A stretch of 64,000 nt of DNA from Saccharopolyspora shandongensis (GTDB lineage Bacteria; Actinomycetota; Actinomycetes; Mycobacteriales; Pseudonocardiaceae), in the NCBI RefSeq assembly GCF_900106995.1, contig NZ_FNOK01000006.1:62001-126000 (forward strand), read 5' to 3'. Below, in pieces: positions 19,715-30,203 of the stretch. The notes below the pieces were generated by a model, which searched no databases, was not told the origin of the DNA, and saw only the letters and a program-made list of their open reading frames with translations. A program made the translations under genes and the position numbers. Every line of letters starts with the position of its first letter. The stretch's first letter is position 1.

Positions 19715-20226
19715 CGCTCTACCGGATGCTCTACGAATCCGCCTCCCGTGCGAGCGCGGTGCTCGCGTTGAACATCGAGGACCTGGACCTGCCCAACAGG
19801 CAGGCCCGGATCGTCGCCAAGGGCGGCGACATCATGTGGATCACGTGGGGCACCGACACCGCGCACCTGCTGCCCCGGCTGATCGCCGGCCGAGAACGTG
19901 GTCCGCTGTTCTTGTCGGAGTACCGGCCCGGCCCGCACCGACTGGCCACCACCAACCCGAACGACATCTGCCCGGAGACCGGCCGGGCTCGGCTGGGCTA
20001 CGACCGCGCCCGCATCCTGCTTGCCCAGTACGGCGACGGGCTTCGACTACACGAACTCCGGCACTCCTCGGCCACGCACCTCGGCGAAGCCAACGTCTCC
20101 GCCAACGTCATCATGACGAAGACCGGCCACAAGTCCCTGCGATCGGTCCAGCGCTACGTCAAACCCGGCCTCGCCGTCGTCCACGAGGCCACCGAAACGC
20201 TGTCCGGCCCACGCCGACGCGGTTGA
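19715..20226 (+). pseudogene. Tyrosine integrase, right half
   Basis: This is the catalytic domain of the interrupted integrase. From the core CGCTCT it reads LYRMLYESASRASAVLALNI with the first catalytic Arg, then ARIVAKGGDIMWI, LHELRHSSATHLGEA (His-x-x-Arg), KTGHKSLRSVQRYVKPG with the second His and nucleophile Tyr, and a natural stop at 20226. All catalytic residues are present, but the gene lacks its N-terminal domain. It would rejoin the 15553 fragment in frame if the element left. The family is the same as the gene at 1-302. Confidence 0.85.
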
Positions 20227-20862
20227 CCAGCAGCTACCGGGGGCCGCGGCAGGTTTCCGGCGTATTCCGGTCCCACCCCTACCAGACGGCGCATCCTTGA
20301 CCAGGTGGCCGGCGAAGGCGCCTCGCTGATTGCCTGCCACTTCGGCTCTTCGAAGTTATCCGGGGTCCTTCCGGGGTCGCCGTAGTGTCCGGAAATTTCG
20401 AACGGATATGCCTGCCCAGCGGTGATGACAGTCGATCCGGTCAGCTGGAGCACAGCGTTGACGCCTCACCGGCCCCGACGGGTCGTCCTCGTCGGTCATC
20501 GCGGCACGCCCAGCGATCACACGTCGTGCGCGGGCACGTCGCATTGCGGGCAGGGGTGGCGTTCGACCGCGGCCGCGGCGTCGTCGTGCCCGAGCTGCAT
20601 GCCGACAGACTCGCAGAACTCTCTCAAAACGGGGGGTCTGCGGGGTGTTGTGCGAATCGCGACCTGCGGATCTTCGGCTCGGATCGGGCTGTTCGCAGAA
20701 CTGTCACAACCGGTCATTTGCGCGAACCACTGTACGGCGCAGATTCGCCGACTGGCGAGGGCTCCCGTGTTCCGGACATCGCCTGTTCACGCCAATGAGC
20801 GGAAATCGAGTTGCTGCACCTGCTCCAGCTACTGGCAGATCTGCGAACGACCACTCGGTGGG
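20227..20862. other. Decayed stretch without a supported gene
   Basis: Several short frames exist on both strands. The most protein-like is a minus-strand tail ending at 20517 with the zinc-ribbon-like ERHPCPQCDVPAHDV. Its N-terminal part has no homology and no start. It is probably debris of small mobile-element genes. Nothing firmer is supported. Confidence 0.35.
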
Positions 20863-21330
20863 TCAGGGCAGTTCGGATTCGAGTCGGCGCTGTAGTTCGC
20901 TGAGGGTCTCGCGTGCGAGGTCGAGCCTGTCCGAGTCGAGGCCTTCGGTGGTGCGCAGGGCCAGCTGGGTGTAGGCCGCCTGCATCCTGTGCAGTGCGGC
21001 GCGGCCGGTCGGGGTGACTTCGAGCAGCTTGGCCCGCTGATGCGCGGGATTGGGCCGATAGCAGGCGAGTTCATCCTCGACGAGTAGGTCGGCGACGCCG
21101 ATCATCAGCCATTCCGCGTAGCCGTGGAACGCTTCAGCCTTGTTGGTGATCGCGGTGATCTGTCCGCGCAGCTCGGGTTCGGACAGGAACCGCAACGGCG
21201 TCACGGTGCGGATGACGCGGCCCAGCTCGCGGAACGCCCGGTACAGGCGGTTCTCGTGCGAGTGTTTGCCCAGCCGGCGCAGCAATGTCACAGGTGCTGA
21301 GCGCGCCATTGCGGCGCGAGCACCGACCAT
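20863..21330 (-). pseudogene. Chimera of Tn3 transposase and MarR-type regulator
   Basis: One open frame joins two unrelated genes. Residues about 12-73 (21112-21297) are Tn3 transposase: LYRAFRELGRVIRTVTPLRF and ITNKAEAFHGYAEWLMIG, nearly the same block as at 13060-13240. From residue 74 (21111 down) the protein is the C-terminal half of a MarR regulator: VADLLVEDELACYRPNPAHQ (wing), then VTPTGRAALHRMQAAYTQLA (dimerisation helix). The MarR recognition helices are missing, so it should not bind DNA like a MarR protein. It is the footprint of a Tn3 insertion followed by deletion. Confidence 0.8.
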
Positions 21331-21842
21331 ACCTCGAGGTCAAAGCGCTTTCCCCGGTGCAGCATGGCCTCACGGAGCACGCCGTCGCGGGTCATGCCCA
21401 GTCGGCGGGCCACCGCGATGCTCGCCAGGTTGCCCGCCTTGACCTGCCACTCCACGCGGTGCGCGCCCCGGGTCTCCACCGCCCAGTCGATGATCGCGCG
21501 GGCGGCCTGGGTGGCCAGGCCCTTCCCGGTGCCCGCCGGCTCGAGCCAGCAGCCCACCTCGACGACTCCGTGCTTGAGGTCCATCCTGCGGAACAACACG
21601 CCGCCCACGAGGGTGTCACCGGTCCAGATGCCGTAGATCCGGCCGGTGTCGGTGGCCGCCTTGTCCGCGTACGCGCGCAGCAGTGCCCGGCTGGAGTCCA
21701 GATCCGTCGCGCGGTCGGCGAAGCCGATGTACTGCCCGATGAACTCCCTGCCACGATCGAGGTGGGCCAGGAACTCCTCGGCGTGCCACGGTTCGAGCGG
21801 GCACAAGCGTGCGCCATCAGAGCCAAGCGGGACCGAGAACAT
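21288..21842 (-). CDS. GNAT acetyltransferase (RimJ/RimL type)
   Basis: A 184-residue GCN5-related N-acetyltransferase of the RimL/ribosomal-protein-serine type. Visible are the N-terminal substrate lobe LEPWHAEEFLAHLDRGREFI and the acetyl-CoA region VVEVGCWLEPAGTGKGLATQ (about 94-113), followed by RVEWQVKAGNLASIAVARRLG, the typical Asn-x-x-Ser end block. ATG at 21842 has GGAGG six bases upstream. The 3' end overlaps the start of the chimeric frame at 21330 by 43 bases. The C-terminus is complete, so this gene survived the rearrangement. Confidence 0.87.
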   Translation of the reverse strand: MFSVPLGSDGARLCPLEPWHAEEFLAHLDRGREFIGQYIGFADRATDLDSSRALLRAYADKAATDTGRIYGIWTGDTLVGGVLFRRMDLKHGVVEVGCWLEPAGTGKGLATQAARAIIDWAVETRGAHRVEWQVKAGNLASIAVARRLGMTRDGVLREAMLHRGKRFDLEVWSVLAPQWRAQHL

Positions 21843-21894
21843 CACGGGCCTCCATGATCGACAGCATCCCGCCGGTACGCTAGCCCTCGGGGAT

Positions 21895-22065
21895 CATGCG
21901 GGACAACCGGGTTTCGACCGGCGGCGCTACCGCCGACCTGTCAGTCGGGACCTTCTCGCGGGCGCCCCGGGTCGGCGACACGATCTGGGTGTCCGGCCAG
22001 GTCGGGATCGACCCCATCACCACGACGCCAGGCGACGGCATGGAAGCGCGTTCTTCATCGGGATG
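21895..22065 (+). pseudogene. RidA/YjgF-family stub
   Basis: The frame opens normally and its residues 18-40 (GTFSRAPRVGDTIWVSGQVG) match the first strands of Rid-family enamine/imine deaminases. It loses homology after residue 47 and stops at 56; intact members have about 125-130 residues and a conserved Arg near 105. It is a broken gene between two acetyltransferases. Confidence 0.75.
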
Positions 22066-22066
22066 A

Positions 22067-24142
<2,076 letters not shown>

Positions 24143-24152
24143 TCCGGGTGTC

Positions 24153-24188
24153 TTGTGGGCCGGGTGGGGTGTCCCGCCCGGCCCACAA
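24153..24188. terminator. Hairpin between argG and convergent gene
   Basis: TTGTGGGCCGGG (24153-24164) pairs perfectly with CCCGGCCCACAA (24177-24188). No long T-tract is present. It probably ends argG transcripts. Confidence 0.7.
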
Positions 24189-24192
24189 CGCT

Positions 24193-25593
24193 TTACCGCG
24201 TCGGGACGGACAGGTCGGCGTCGGGCACCAGGATCGACTGCCGGTAGCCGCTTGCTTCGCTGACGACCGCGCAGAACGCGGTGTGGTGGCCGCCGTCCCA
24301 CGCGGTTTGGTCCGGTGTGATGAGGCCCAGCGAGTCGTCCGGTGAGACGGCGCTCGCATCCACGTTCCGCTGGGCGATCGGGCCGCACCACGCGTCGATC
24401 TGGTTCTGGAACGCATCCCATCCCGGCCACGGCCCGTCGTCTGCGGTGTAGGCGCCGATGGCCTGCGCGTCGTGCGGCTGGGTGCACGACGCGAGCGCGA
24501 CGGTGAGGAACCGGTCGGCCTCGCCCGGCCATGTGAAGCAGTCGCCGGGTTTCATCGTGCACATGGTGGCGCTGCCCGCGGGCGGGTTCTCGCAGTCGGC
24601 GAGGGTCGTCGAAGGTTCGGGGCCGCGCGTCGCGTCCACGACGGCGTAGGCCCAGATTCCGCTCCACGTCACGGAGAACAGCAGGCCGGACAGGGCCATC
24701 ACCACGGCGGTGGTTCTGCTTCCTGCCGTGCCGCCGACGGCCGTTGTCTCGGGTGGGCCGGTCGTCTCCGGCTCAGGAGTGGCCGGGCCGCGGTTGGCGC
24801 GCAGCAGCACCAGGACCGCGGTGACGATGCCCGGCACGATCAGCAGCGGCACCAGGCTGAACACGCCCAGCAGCAGCGTGATCAGCGCCATGCGTGCGGT
24901 GCTGTGGTCGACCGCGCCAGGAGTGGCGTGCGTCTCCGTGGGCTGTTGCGGCGTTGCGGTCTGCCACGTGGTGATCTGCGTGATGATGATGACGATCAGC
25001 ACGCCTGAGGCCAGGTTGAGCATCGTGGACAGGGTGGCCAGGTTCGCGGCCTCCTGCAGTCCCTGCTCGGTGATCTCCTCCAGGGAGGATCGCAGGAGGA
25101 TCTGGCCGATGATCGTGACGGCGACGAACAGCACCCACCAGGCGATGATCAGGCCACCGGGGGCCTGCCGCCGGGGCGCGCTGGCCCGCCAGATGTCCGA
25201 CACGACCTGGTACGGGAACCACAGGTTGACCACCGGGCCGAACCAGCCGCCGATCGCCCAGCCCCGGGATCGGCGGTGCGCGGAGCGGCCGCCCAGCAGT
25301 TCGGCGTTGATCCGCGCCCGCCACAGCCAGATCAGGAACACCACGCCCGCCGCGATGGACACCAGCAGCGCAGGTATCGCCACCAGCGTCGTGACGAGAT
25401 CGGCCGCTTCGAGATCCGCGGTCGTCGCGTTCCCGGCCAGGTAGTCGCGGACGACGAAGTGGGCGTGCCAGGTGAATGCGGTGTCCAGCACGTCGCACAC
25501 GAGCACCGAGGCGATCAGCGCTTTCGCGGCGGTGGCCACGCCGGTCACCGTCCGGTACCGCTCCGTCGGTGTGCCCTGCACTGCAGCGTCCAT
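24193..25593 (-). CDS. Membrane protein, DUF4328 domain plus extracytoplasmic tail
   Basis: A 466-residue membrane protein of unknown role. The N-terminal 210 residues match DUF4328: four hydrophobic helices around the signature RARINAELLGG and GWAIGGWFGPVVNLWFPYQVV. Two further helices (ALITLLLGVFSLVPLLIVPG and a later one near residue 300) follow. The last 140 residues, outside the membrane, have paired cysteines (CENPP, MCTMKPGDCF, ASCTQPH, AWCGP, AFCAVV) and resemble the septum-formation-like secreted domain. ATG at 25593 follows GGAGGAAT. It is downstream of the membrane protein at 25667 on the same strand, 73 bases apart. Confidence 0.78.
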   Translation of the reverse strand: MDAAVQGTPTERYRTVTGVATAAKALIASVLVCDVLDTAFTWHAHFVVRDYLAGNATTADLEAADLVTTLVAIPALLVSIAAGVVFLIWLWRARINAELLGGRSAHRRSRGWAIGGWFGPVVNLWFPYQVVSDIWRASAPRRQAPGGLIIAWWVLFVAVTIIGQILLRSSLEEITEQGLQEAANLATLSTMLNLASGVLIVIIITQITTWQTATPQQPTETHATPGAVDHSTARMALITLLLGVFSLVPLLIVPGIVTAVLVLLRANRGPATPEPETTGPPETTAVGGTAGSRTTAVVMALSGLLFSVTWSGIWAYAVVDATRGPEPSTTLADCENPPAGSATMCTMKPGDCFTWPGEADRFLTVALASCTQPHDAQAIGAYTADDGPWPGWDAFQNQIDAWCGPIAQRNVDASAVSPDDSLGLITPDQTAWDGGHHTAFCAVVSEASGYRQSILVPDADLSVPTR

Positions 25594-25666
25594 GATTCCT
25601 CCAGGGTTCGTGAAACCGCCGGATTCCTTGGCGTCCCGTCGTTTCCGGGTCTTCGGGAGGCTCGAG

Positions 25667-27196
25667 CTAACCGACGCCGGCGAGCTCCAGGGCACGGATG
25701 AGCAGCGCTAGGGCAGCGATCAGCAGCAGGCCTTTGCCCAGCGTCACGAGCATGCCGATGTTCACCCGCAGCACCATCGCCGGTGTGCGGTCGCCCACCG
25801 ATACCCGGGCGGCCTTCATCGCGCGGGCCGCACTCCGCGCGGGGACGCTCAGAACCAGGAATCCCAGTGCCCGCTTGACCGCGCGGATCGTGCGATGCGC
25901 GAGCGTGTTCCGGGTGTCGGGTGTGGGTTTGACCGGGAACAAGCGGGGATTCCAGTCGGGGTCGAATGCGACGACGGCTGAGGTCCAGTGGTCGCCGGTG
26001 GCCCCTTCGTCGAGCCGGGTCGGCGTCGGCAGGTGCTCGTCCAGCCGTTCGGCCACGTCTGCCGGGTCGCTCGGCATCAGCAGCAGCAGTTTGCGCGCGG
26101 GTTGGGTGGCGCGGGCCTGCTCGACCTCCCACCACAGCCCCTCCCCCGTGCCCAAGCGCAGCACGATCAGTTGCGACAGGTCCATGAGCCGGCGGACCTC
26201 GGTTTGCCAGTCGTCGCGCGGCAGGTAGCACCGCGCCGCTCCCAGGCGCGGCAGCGGTTCCCCGGGCTTGCCCACAGCGATCACGGGGCCGAAGGCGGTC
26301 AGCGCGCTCACGAGCTGCTCCTCCCAGGAATGGATGTTGAGGGGGACGGCGTCGTCGACCTGTGCGGCGATGTCGTCGTCGGCGAAGCTGCGCAGGTAGA
26401 GCACGGGCCGGCGGCCGTCGGCGAGCAGGGCTTGGGTCGCGCCGCGCGCCGCGCGGGGCCGGGAATAGCGCAGGGTCAGGAATCCGGCCCACAGGACGAG
26501 CAGGCCGCCGAGCAGGAGGAGTCCTTGGATTCCGAGGGCGAGAAGGCTGCCGAGCATGGAGTACGCGGGCACGCCCAGCGTCAGCCGGTGGCCTCGTTCC
26601 AGGGTGGAGATTCCGATGGATCCTGCCGCGAACAGCCCGTACCCGGCCGCGCTGACGGTGAGGAACACCGGTCGCCGCCACCACGGCTGGTGCGGGACGA
26701 ACGGGCGGACCGCTTCGACGATCTCCGCAGCGGCGGCCCGGCGCCGGTGCCTGAGCCACAGCGACGGCATGACGAGCGCTCCCGCGGCCACCGCCCACCA
26801 CAGCGCCGCCGTGCTCGACGTGCCGAGGTCTTGGTCGAGTTTTTGCTGATCCTGCCGGATTTCCGCCGCCAGCCTGCCGGCTCGTTCGCGGGCGGCGGGG
26901 AATCTGCCGTGCTCGGCGTGGTCGGTGGCGGCGGCGATCGTCGAGCGGCTGGCGGTCAGCGGGGCGTTGCGCTCGAACCAGGCGTTGCGTTCGAGGATTT
27001 CCGCGTGTGCAGGCTGATCCCCGCCGGCGTAGCGGTCGAGCGCGGCGGCGAAGGCCGCAGCTTGGGCCGGGGCGTCGTGGAAGCGGTCGCGGGTTTGCCG
27101 GTCGAGGCCCGCGGTGATCGCCACGTGCAGGGCGATGTAGGTCGTGACGATCGCGATCGCCATGACCGGCCGGGCCGCGCGGACACCGAAGGACAC
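25667..27196 (-). CDS. Membrane protein with cytosolic TIR/SLOG-like domain of unknown function
   Basis: 509 residues. One helix at the N-terminus, then a 100-residue helical extracytoplasmic segment, a second helix near 130, two to three helices between 185 and 250, then a soluble domain (about 270-400) and a final hydrophobic helix (480-500). The soluble domain reads RPVLYLRSFADDD, EEQLVSALTAFGPVIAVGKP, LGAARCYLPRDDWQTEVRRL and LIVLRLGTGEGLWWEVEQA. This alternating strand/helix pattern with a conserved Glu is seen in many actinobacterial membrane proteins and looks like a Rossmann-type sensor or NAD-handling domain. No function was recognised. Confidence 0.65.
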   Translation of the reverse strand: MSFGVRAARPVMAIAIVTTYIALHVAITAGLDRQTRDRFHDAPAQAAAFAAALDRYAGGDQPAHAEILERNAWFERNAPLTASRSTIAAATDHAEHGRFPAARERAGRLAAEIRQDQQKLDQDLGTSSTAALWWAVAAGALVMPSLWLRHRRRAAAAEIVEAVRPFVPHQPWWRRPVFLTVSAAGYGLFAAGSIGISTLERGHRLTLGVPAYSMLGSLLALGIQGLLLLGGLLVLWAGFLTLRYSRPRAARGATQALLADGRRPVLYLRSFADDDIAAQVDDAVPLNIHSWEEQLVSALTAFGPVIAVGKPGEPLPRLGAARCYLPRDDWQTEVRRLMDLSQLIVLRLGTGEGLWWEVEQARATQPARKLLLLMPSDPADVAERLDEHLPTPTRLDEGATGDHWTSAVVAFDPDWNPRLFPVKPTPDTRNTLAHRTIRAVKRALGFLVLSVPARSAARAMKAARVSVGDRTPAMVLRVNIGMLVTLGKGLLLIAALALLIRALELAGVG

Positions 27197-27345
27197 CTCA
27201 GCTCACCTGCCCGTCTGGCCGGGAGTACCGCTGGCAGCGCAGATCGCTTCCACTGGTACCACGCCGGTTCGCAGGCGCTGGGTGTGTTTCCGGTTGCTGC
27301 CACGGATCGGAGCAACCGGTTCTCCGGTCTACGTGGCGGGTTCTG

Positions 27346-28137
27346 TCATCGGTCGGCGCGGGCGTGCCAGCGGCCGCCGGTGCGGGTGATGCGGACCGGG
27401 TGGTCGAAGCACTTGCTGACCTCGTCGGTGGTCAGGACGTCCGCCACTTCCCCGGCGGCCAGGCAGCGGCCTTCGCGCAGCAGCATGGCGTGGGTGGTGC
27501 TGGCGGGGAGCTCTTCGAGGTGGTGGGTCACCAGCACGGTGGCCAGGTCGGGGTGTTCGGCGCGCAGCGCGTCGAGGCTGGTGAGCAGTTGTTCGCGGGC
27601 GGCGAGGTCCAGGCCGGTGGCGGGTTCGTCGAGCAGAAGCAGCCGCGGGAGGGGCATGAGGGCGCGGCCGCGTTCGCCCTGGGAGAGGGTGTTCCAGCGG
27701 GCGTCGGTCTTGCCGGCCATGCCGAGCATGCCGATCAGGCGGTCGGCCTGCCGGGATTGTTCGTCGGTGGGCTGCCAGCGCGGGACCGGTTCGGTGGTGT
27801 TGGTGGCGCCGGTGAGCACGACGTCGCGGACCCGCAGCGGGCTCTGCAGGGGGTGGCGGGGGTTGATGTGGCCGACGTAGGAACGCAGTTGCCGCATGTC
27901 GACCCGGCCGAGCCGGTGCCCGAGGACCTCAACCGCGCCGCGGGTGGGGTGGTTGACGGCGCCGAGGAGGTTCAGCAGGGTGCTCTTGCCGGCGCCGTTG
28001 GCGCCCAGCAGCGCCCAGTGCTGGCCGCGGTGGACCTCCAGCGAGATCGACTGCAGCAGGTAGTTCCCGTCGCGGACGACGTCGATGTCGGTGACCCGCA
28101 GGACGGGGCCGGTCTCGGTGGGCCGGGAGTCGATCAC
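27346..28137 (-). CDS. ABC transporter ATP-binding protein (YlmA/ModF-like)
   Basis: A 263-residue ABC ATPase with Walker A GANGAGKST (about 44-52), Q-loop GHINPRHPLQSP, signature LSQGERGRA, Walker B LLLLDEPATGLD and the H-loop VTHH. It belongs to the stand-alone ATPases near the iron/molybdenum group; no permease is encoded beside it. GTG at 28137 begins the conserved sequence. The 200-base leader carries a candidate ykkC-class riboswitch, so expression may depend on guanidine or a nucleotide ligand. Divergent from the methionine-salvage operon. Confidence 0.88.
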   Translation of the reverse strand: MIDSRPTETGPVLRVTDIDVVRDGNYLLQSISLEVHRGQHWALLGANGAGKSTLLNLLGAVNHPTRGAVEVLGHRLGRVDMRQLRSYVGHINPRHPLQSPLRVRDVVLTGATNTTEPVPRWQPTDEQSRQADRLIGMLGMAGKTDARWNTLSQGERGRALMPLPRLLLLDEPATGLDLAAREQLLTSLDALRAEHPDLATVLVTHHLEELPASTTHAMLLREGRCLAAGEVADVLTTDEVSKCFDHPVRITRTGGRWHARADR

Positions 28138-28199
28138 CGGTTGGCCTCCAGGATCTCGCGCCCGGGCGCGGCCGGGTGCTCGTGTGACGTGGCACGGGG

Positions 28200-28345
28200 T
28201 TGGACGCGGGGCTCGACTCGGCCTCGGCGCGGCCCTCGGGAGACGTCCCGGAGTGGGCGGTGGCGCGGGCCCGGTGTCGCGTGCGGTCCCGGTGTCGCCG
28301 GGCCGCTGACCGTCCGATCTTGGTCGGTACCGGAACCCTAGCAAA
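28200..28345 (-). promoter_or_regulatory. Candidate ykkC-class riboswitch
   Basis: On the minus strand the leader of the ABC gene contains GCTAGGGTTCCG (complement of 28331-28342), the invariant start of ykkC-type aptamers. GGACGGTCAGCGG follows, then CGACACCGGG twice and a CGGGACGTCTCCCG hairpin. The order resembles ykkC (guanidine-I and the nucleotide-binding subtype-2 variants). The match is to the conserved core only; the ligand cannot be told by eye. Confidence 0.5.
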
Positions 28346-28446
28346 CCGCCGGTTCCGCGATGTGGATCGTGTTGCCGGTGCTCTGGCCGGGATCGATACC
28401 CTGGTGAAGACCTGTTCACCTGCTGTTGCGCCTAGTTGAGGATTCG

Positions 28447-29487
28447 ATGCCGCCACCTGCCGCACACCCGGGGTTGCCGACGCTGGCCGACAGCGTGCGG
28501 CTGGCCGAGGACGGGGTGCACATCCTGGATCGCCGGGTGTTCCCGTTCGAGCACCGGTGGGTGCACGCCCGCACCGTCGAGGAGGTCGCCGCGGCGATCG
28601 AGGACATGGTGACGCAGTCGTCCGGGCCGTACTTCGCGGTGCTGTGGGGCATGGTGCTGGCCGCGCGGGAGACCGCCGGGCAGGATCCGGCGACCGCGCG
28701 CGAGCGGCTGCGGGCCGCCGGTGACCGGTTGATCGCCACCCGCCCGACCAACGACCAGCCGCGCAAGGCCGTGGAGTGGGTCATGGCGTCGGTGCACGCC
28801 GGTGGCGATGACGTGGCCGCCGCGGCGCTGGCCGGCGCGCGGGCCGGGGACGCGGACTACCGGCGGCGCAGCCGCGAGATGGGGCGCGCCGGCGCGGCGC
28901 TGCTGCCGGAGGGCGGCCGGATCCTGACGCACTGCTGGGGCGACCTGTACCTGGTGGGGCTGGTCGAGGCGGCGCTGGAGATGGGCAAGCGGCCGTCGTT
29001 CGTGTGCACCGAGACCCGCCCGTACCTGCAGGGCGCGCGGTTGACCGCGGAGACGCTGGCGGAGATGGGCGTGGACACCACGCTGATCACCGATGGCATG
29101 CCGGCATCCCTGATGCGGGCCGGCGAGGTCGACGCGTTGGTGACCGCGAGCGACCGGGTCACCATGGACGGGCACGTGATCAACAAGGTGGGGACGTTGC
29201 AGCTGGCGGTGGCCGCGAACGCCTTCGGGGTGCCCTTCCACGCGTTGTGCCACGCCCCGGATCCGGCGTCGGCCACCGGCGCGGACGTGCCGATCGAGTT
29301 CCGCGACGGCGACGAGGTGCTGCACACCCTGGGGCGGCGCAGCGCCAGCGAGCGGGTCCGGGGGCTGTACCCGGCCTTCGACGTCACCGATCCGCGGTTC
29401 GTGACCACAGTGGTGACCGACCGGGGTGCGTTCGCGCCGGACCGGGTGCACGAGTACTGGAACGAGGAACGGGGGACGGCACGGTGA
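28447..29487 (+). CDS. mtnA: Methylthioribose-1-phosphate isomerase
   Basis: The 346-residue enzyme converts methylthioribose-1-phosphate to methylthioribulose-1-phosphate, an early step of methionine salvage. Conserved blocks are GGRILTHCWGDLYL, CTETRPYLQGARLTAETLAE (active-site region with Cys and the ETRP motif), ALVTASDRVTMDGHVINKVG with the catalytic Asp, and FGVPFHALCHAPD. ATG at 28447 follows TGAGGA. It opens a four-gene operon with 4-base overlaps throughout. The order mtnA-mtnC-mtnB-mtnD covers four consecutive chemical steps. The alternative ribose-1,5-bisphosphate isomerase role is made unlikely by the neighbours. Confidence 0.92.
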   Translation: MPPPAAHPGLPTLADSVRLAEDGVHILDRRVFPFEHRWVHARTVEEVAAAIEDMVTQSSGPYFAVLWGMVLAARETAGQDPATARERLRAAGDRLIATRPTNDQPRKAVEWVMASVHAGGDDVAAAALAGARAGDADYRRRSREMGRAGAALLPEGGRILTHCWGDLYLVGLVEAALEMGKRPSFVCTETRPYLQGARLTAETLAEMGVDTTLITDGMPASLMRAGEVDALVTASDRVTMDGHVINKVGTLQLAVAANAFGVPFHALCHAPDPASATGADVPIEFRDGDEVLHTLGRRSASERVRGLYPAFDVTDPRFVTTVVTDRGAFAPDRVHEYWNEERGTAR

Positions 29488-30203
29488 GCGTGCAGGTCGC
29501 GGCCAAGTGGGTCGTGCTGGACATCGAGGGAACGCTGACCGCCACCAGCCAGGTGCACGTGGTGCTCTACGACTATGCGCGGCCTCGGCTGGGTCCCTGG
29601 ATCGACGCGCACGGCGACGATCCGGTGGTCGCCGAGGCGGTCGCGCAGGTCAAGGCCGACGCCGGGCTGGCCGAGCAGGCCGGCACCGCCGAGGTGGTGG
29701 CGGTGCTGCACGGCTGGATGGACGCCGACCGCAAAGCCAGCCCGTTGAAGACGTTGCAGGGGCTGATCTGGGCCGACGGGTACGCCCGCGGGGAGCTGAC
29801 CACCGACTACTTCGCGGACGTGGTGCCGGCGTTGCGGTCCTGGCTGGACCGGGGCCTGCGGCTGGCGGTGTTCTCCTCGGGTTCGGTGGCCGGGCAGGTC
29901 GCGTCGTTCTCCAACACGACCTCCGGTGACCTGCGGGGGCTGTTCTCGCACCACTTCGACACGGTCAACGCCGGGCCGAAGCGGGAGCGCGCCTCCTACG
30001 ACGCGATCGCCGCGGGGCTGGGTTCGGCGCCGGGCGAGATCGTGTTCTTCTCGGATGTTCCCGCGGAGGTGGATGCCGCCGCGGCGGCGGGCTGGCGGAC
30101 CGTGGGCGTGGCCCGGGCCGGGGAGCCGTTCGCGGACGCCGATTTCGGGTCGCATCCGGTGGTGTCCACTTTCGACGATGTTGAGCTTGGGGTGATCGTG
30201 TGA
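29484..30203 (+). CDS. mtnC: Enolase-phosphatase
   Basis: A 239-residue HAD-superfamily enzyme. The nucleophile motif is VVLDIEGTLTATS, with Glu in place of the usual second Asp, as is characteristic of MtnC. Motif II is VFSSGSVAGQ, motif III has Lys in NAGPKRERASY, and motif IV is IVFFSDVPAEVDAA. MtnC enolises and dephosphorylates diketo-methylthiopentyl-1-phosphate to acireductone. It overlaps mtnA by four bases (GTGA) and mtnB by four. Confidence 0.93.
   Translation: MSVQVAAKWVVLDIEGTLTATSQVHVVLYDYARPRLGPWIDAHGDDPVVAEAVAQVKADAGLAEQAGTAEVVAVLHGWMDADRKASPLKTLQGLIWADGYARGELTTDYFADVVPALRSWLDRGLRLAVFSSGSVAGQVASFSNTTSGDLRGLFSHHFDTVNAGPKRERASYDAIAAGLGSAPGEIVFFSDVPAEVDAAAAAGWRTVGVARAGEPFADADFGSHPVVSTFDDVELGVIV

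Noticed and set aside
28350-28446. A SAM riboswitch before mtnA
   Set aside because: None of the conserved SAM-aptamer cores was found on the plus strand; the structured RNA signal is on the minus strand.
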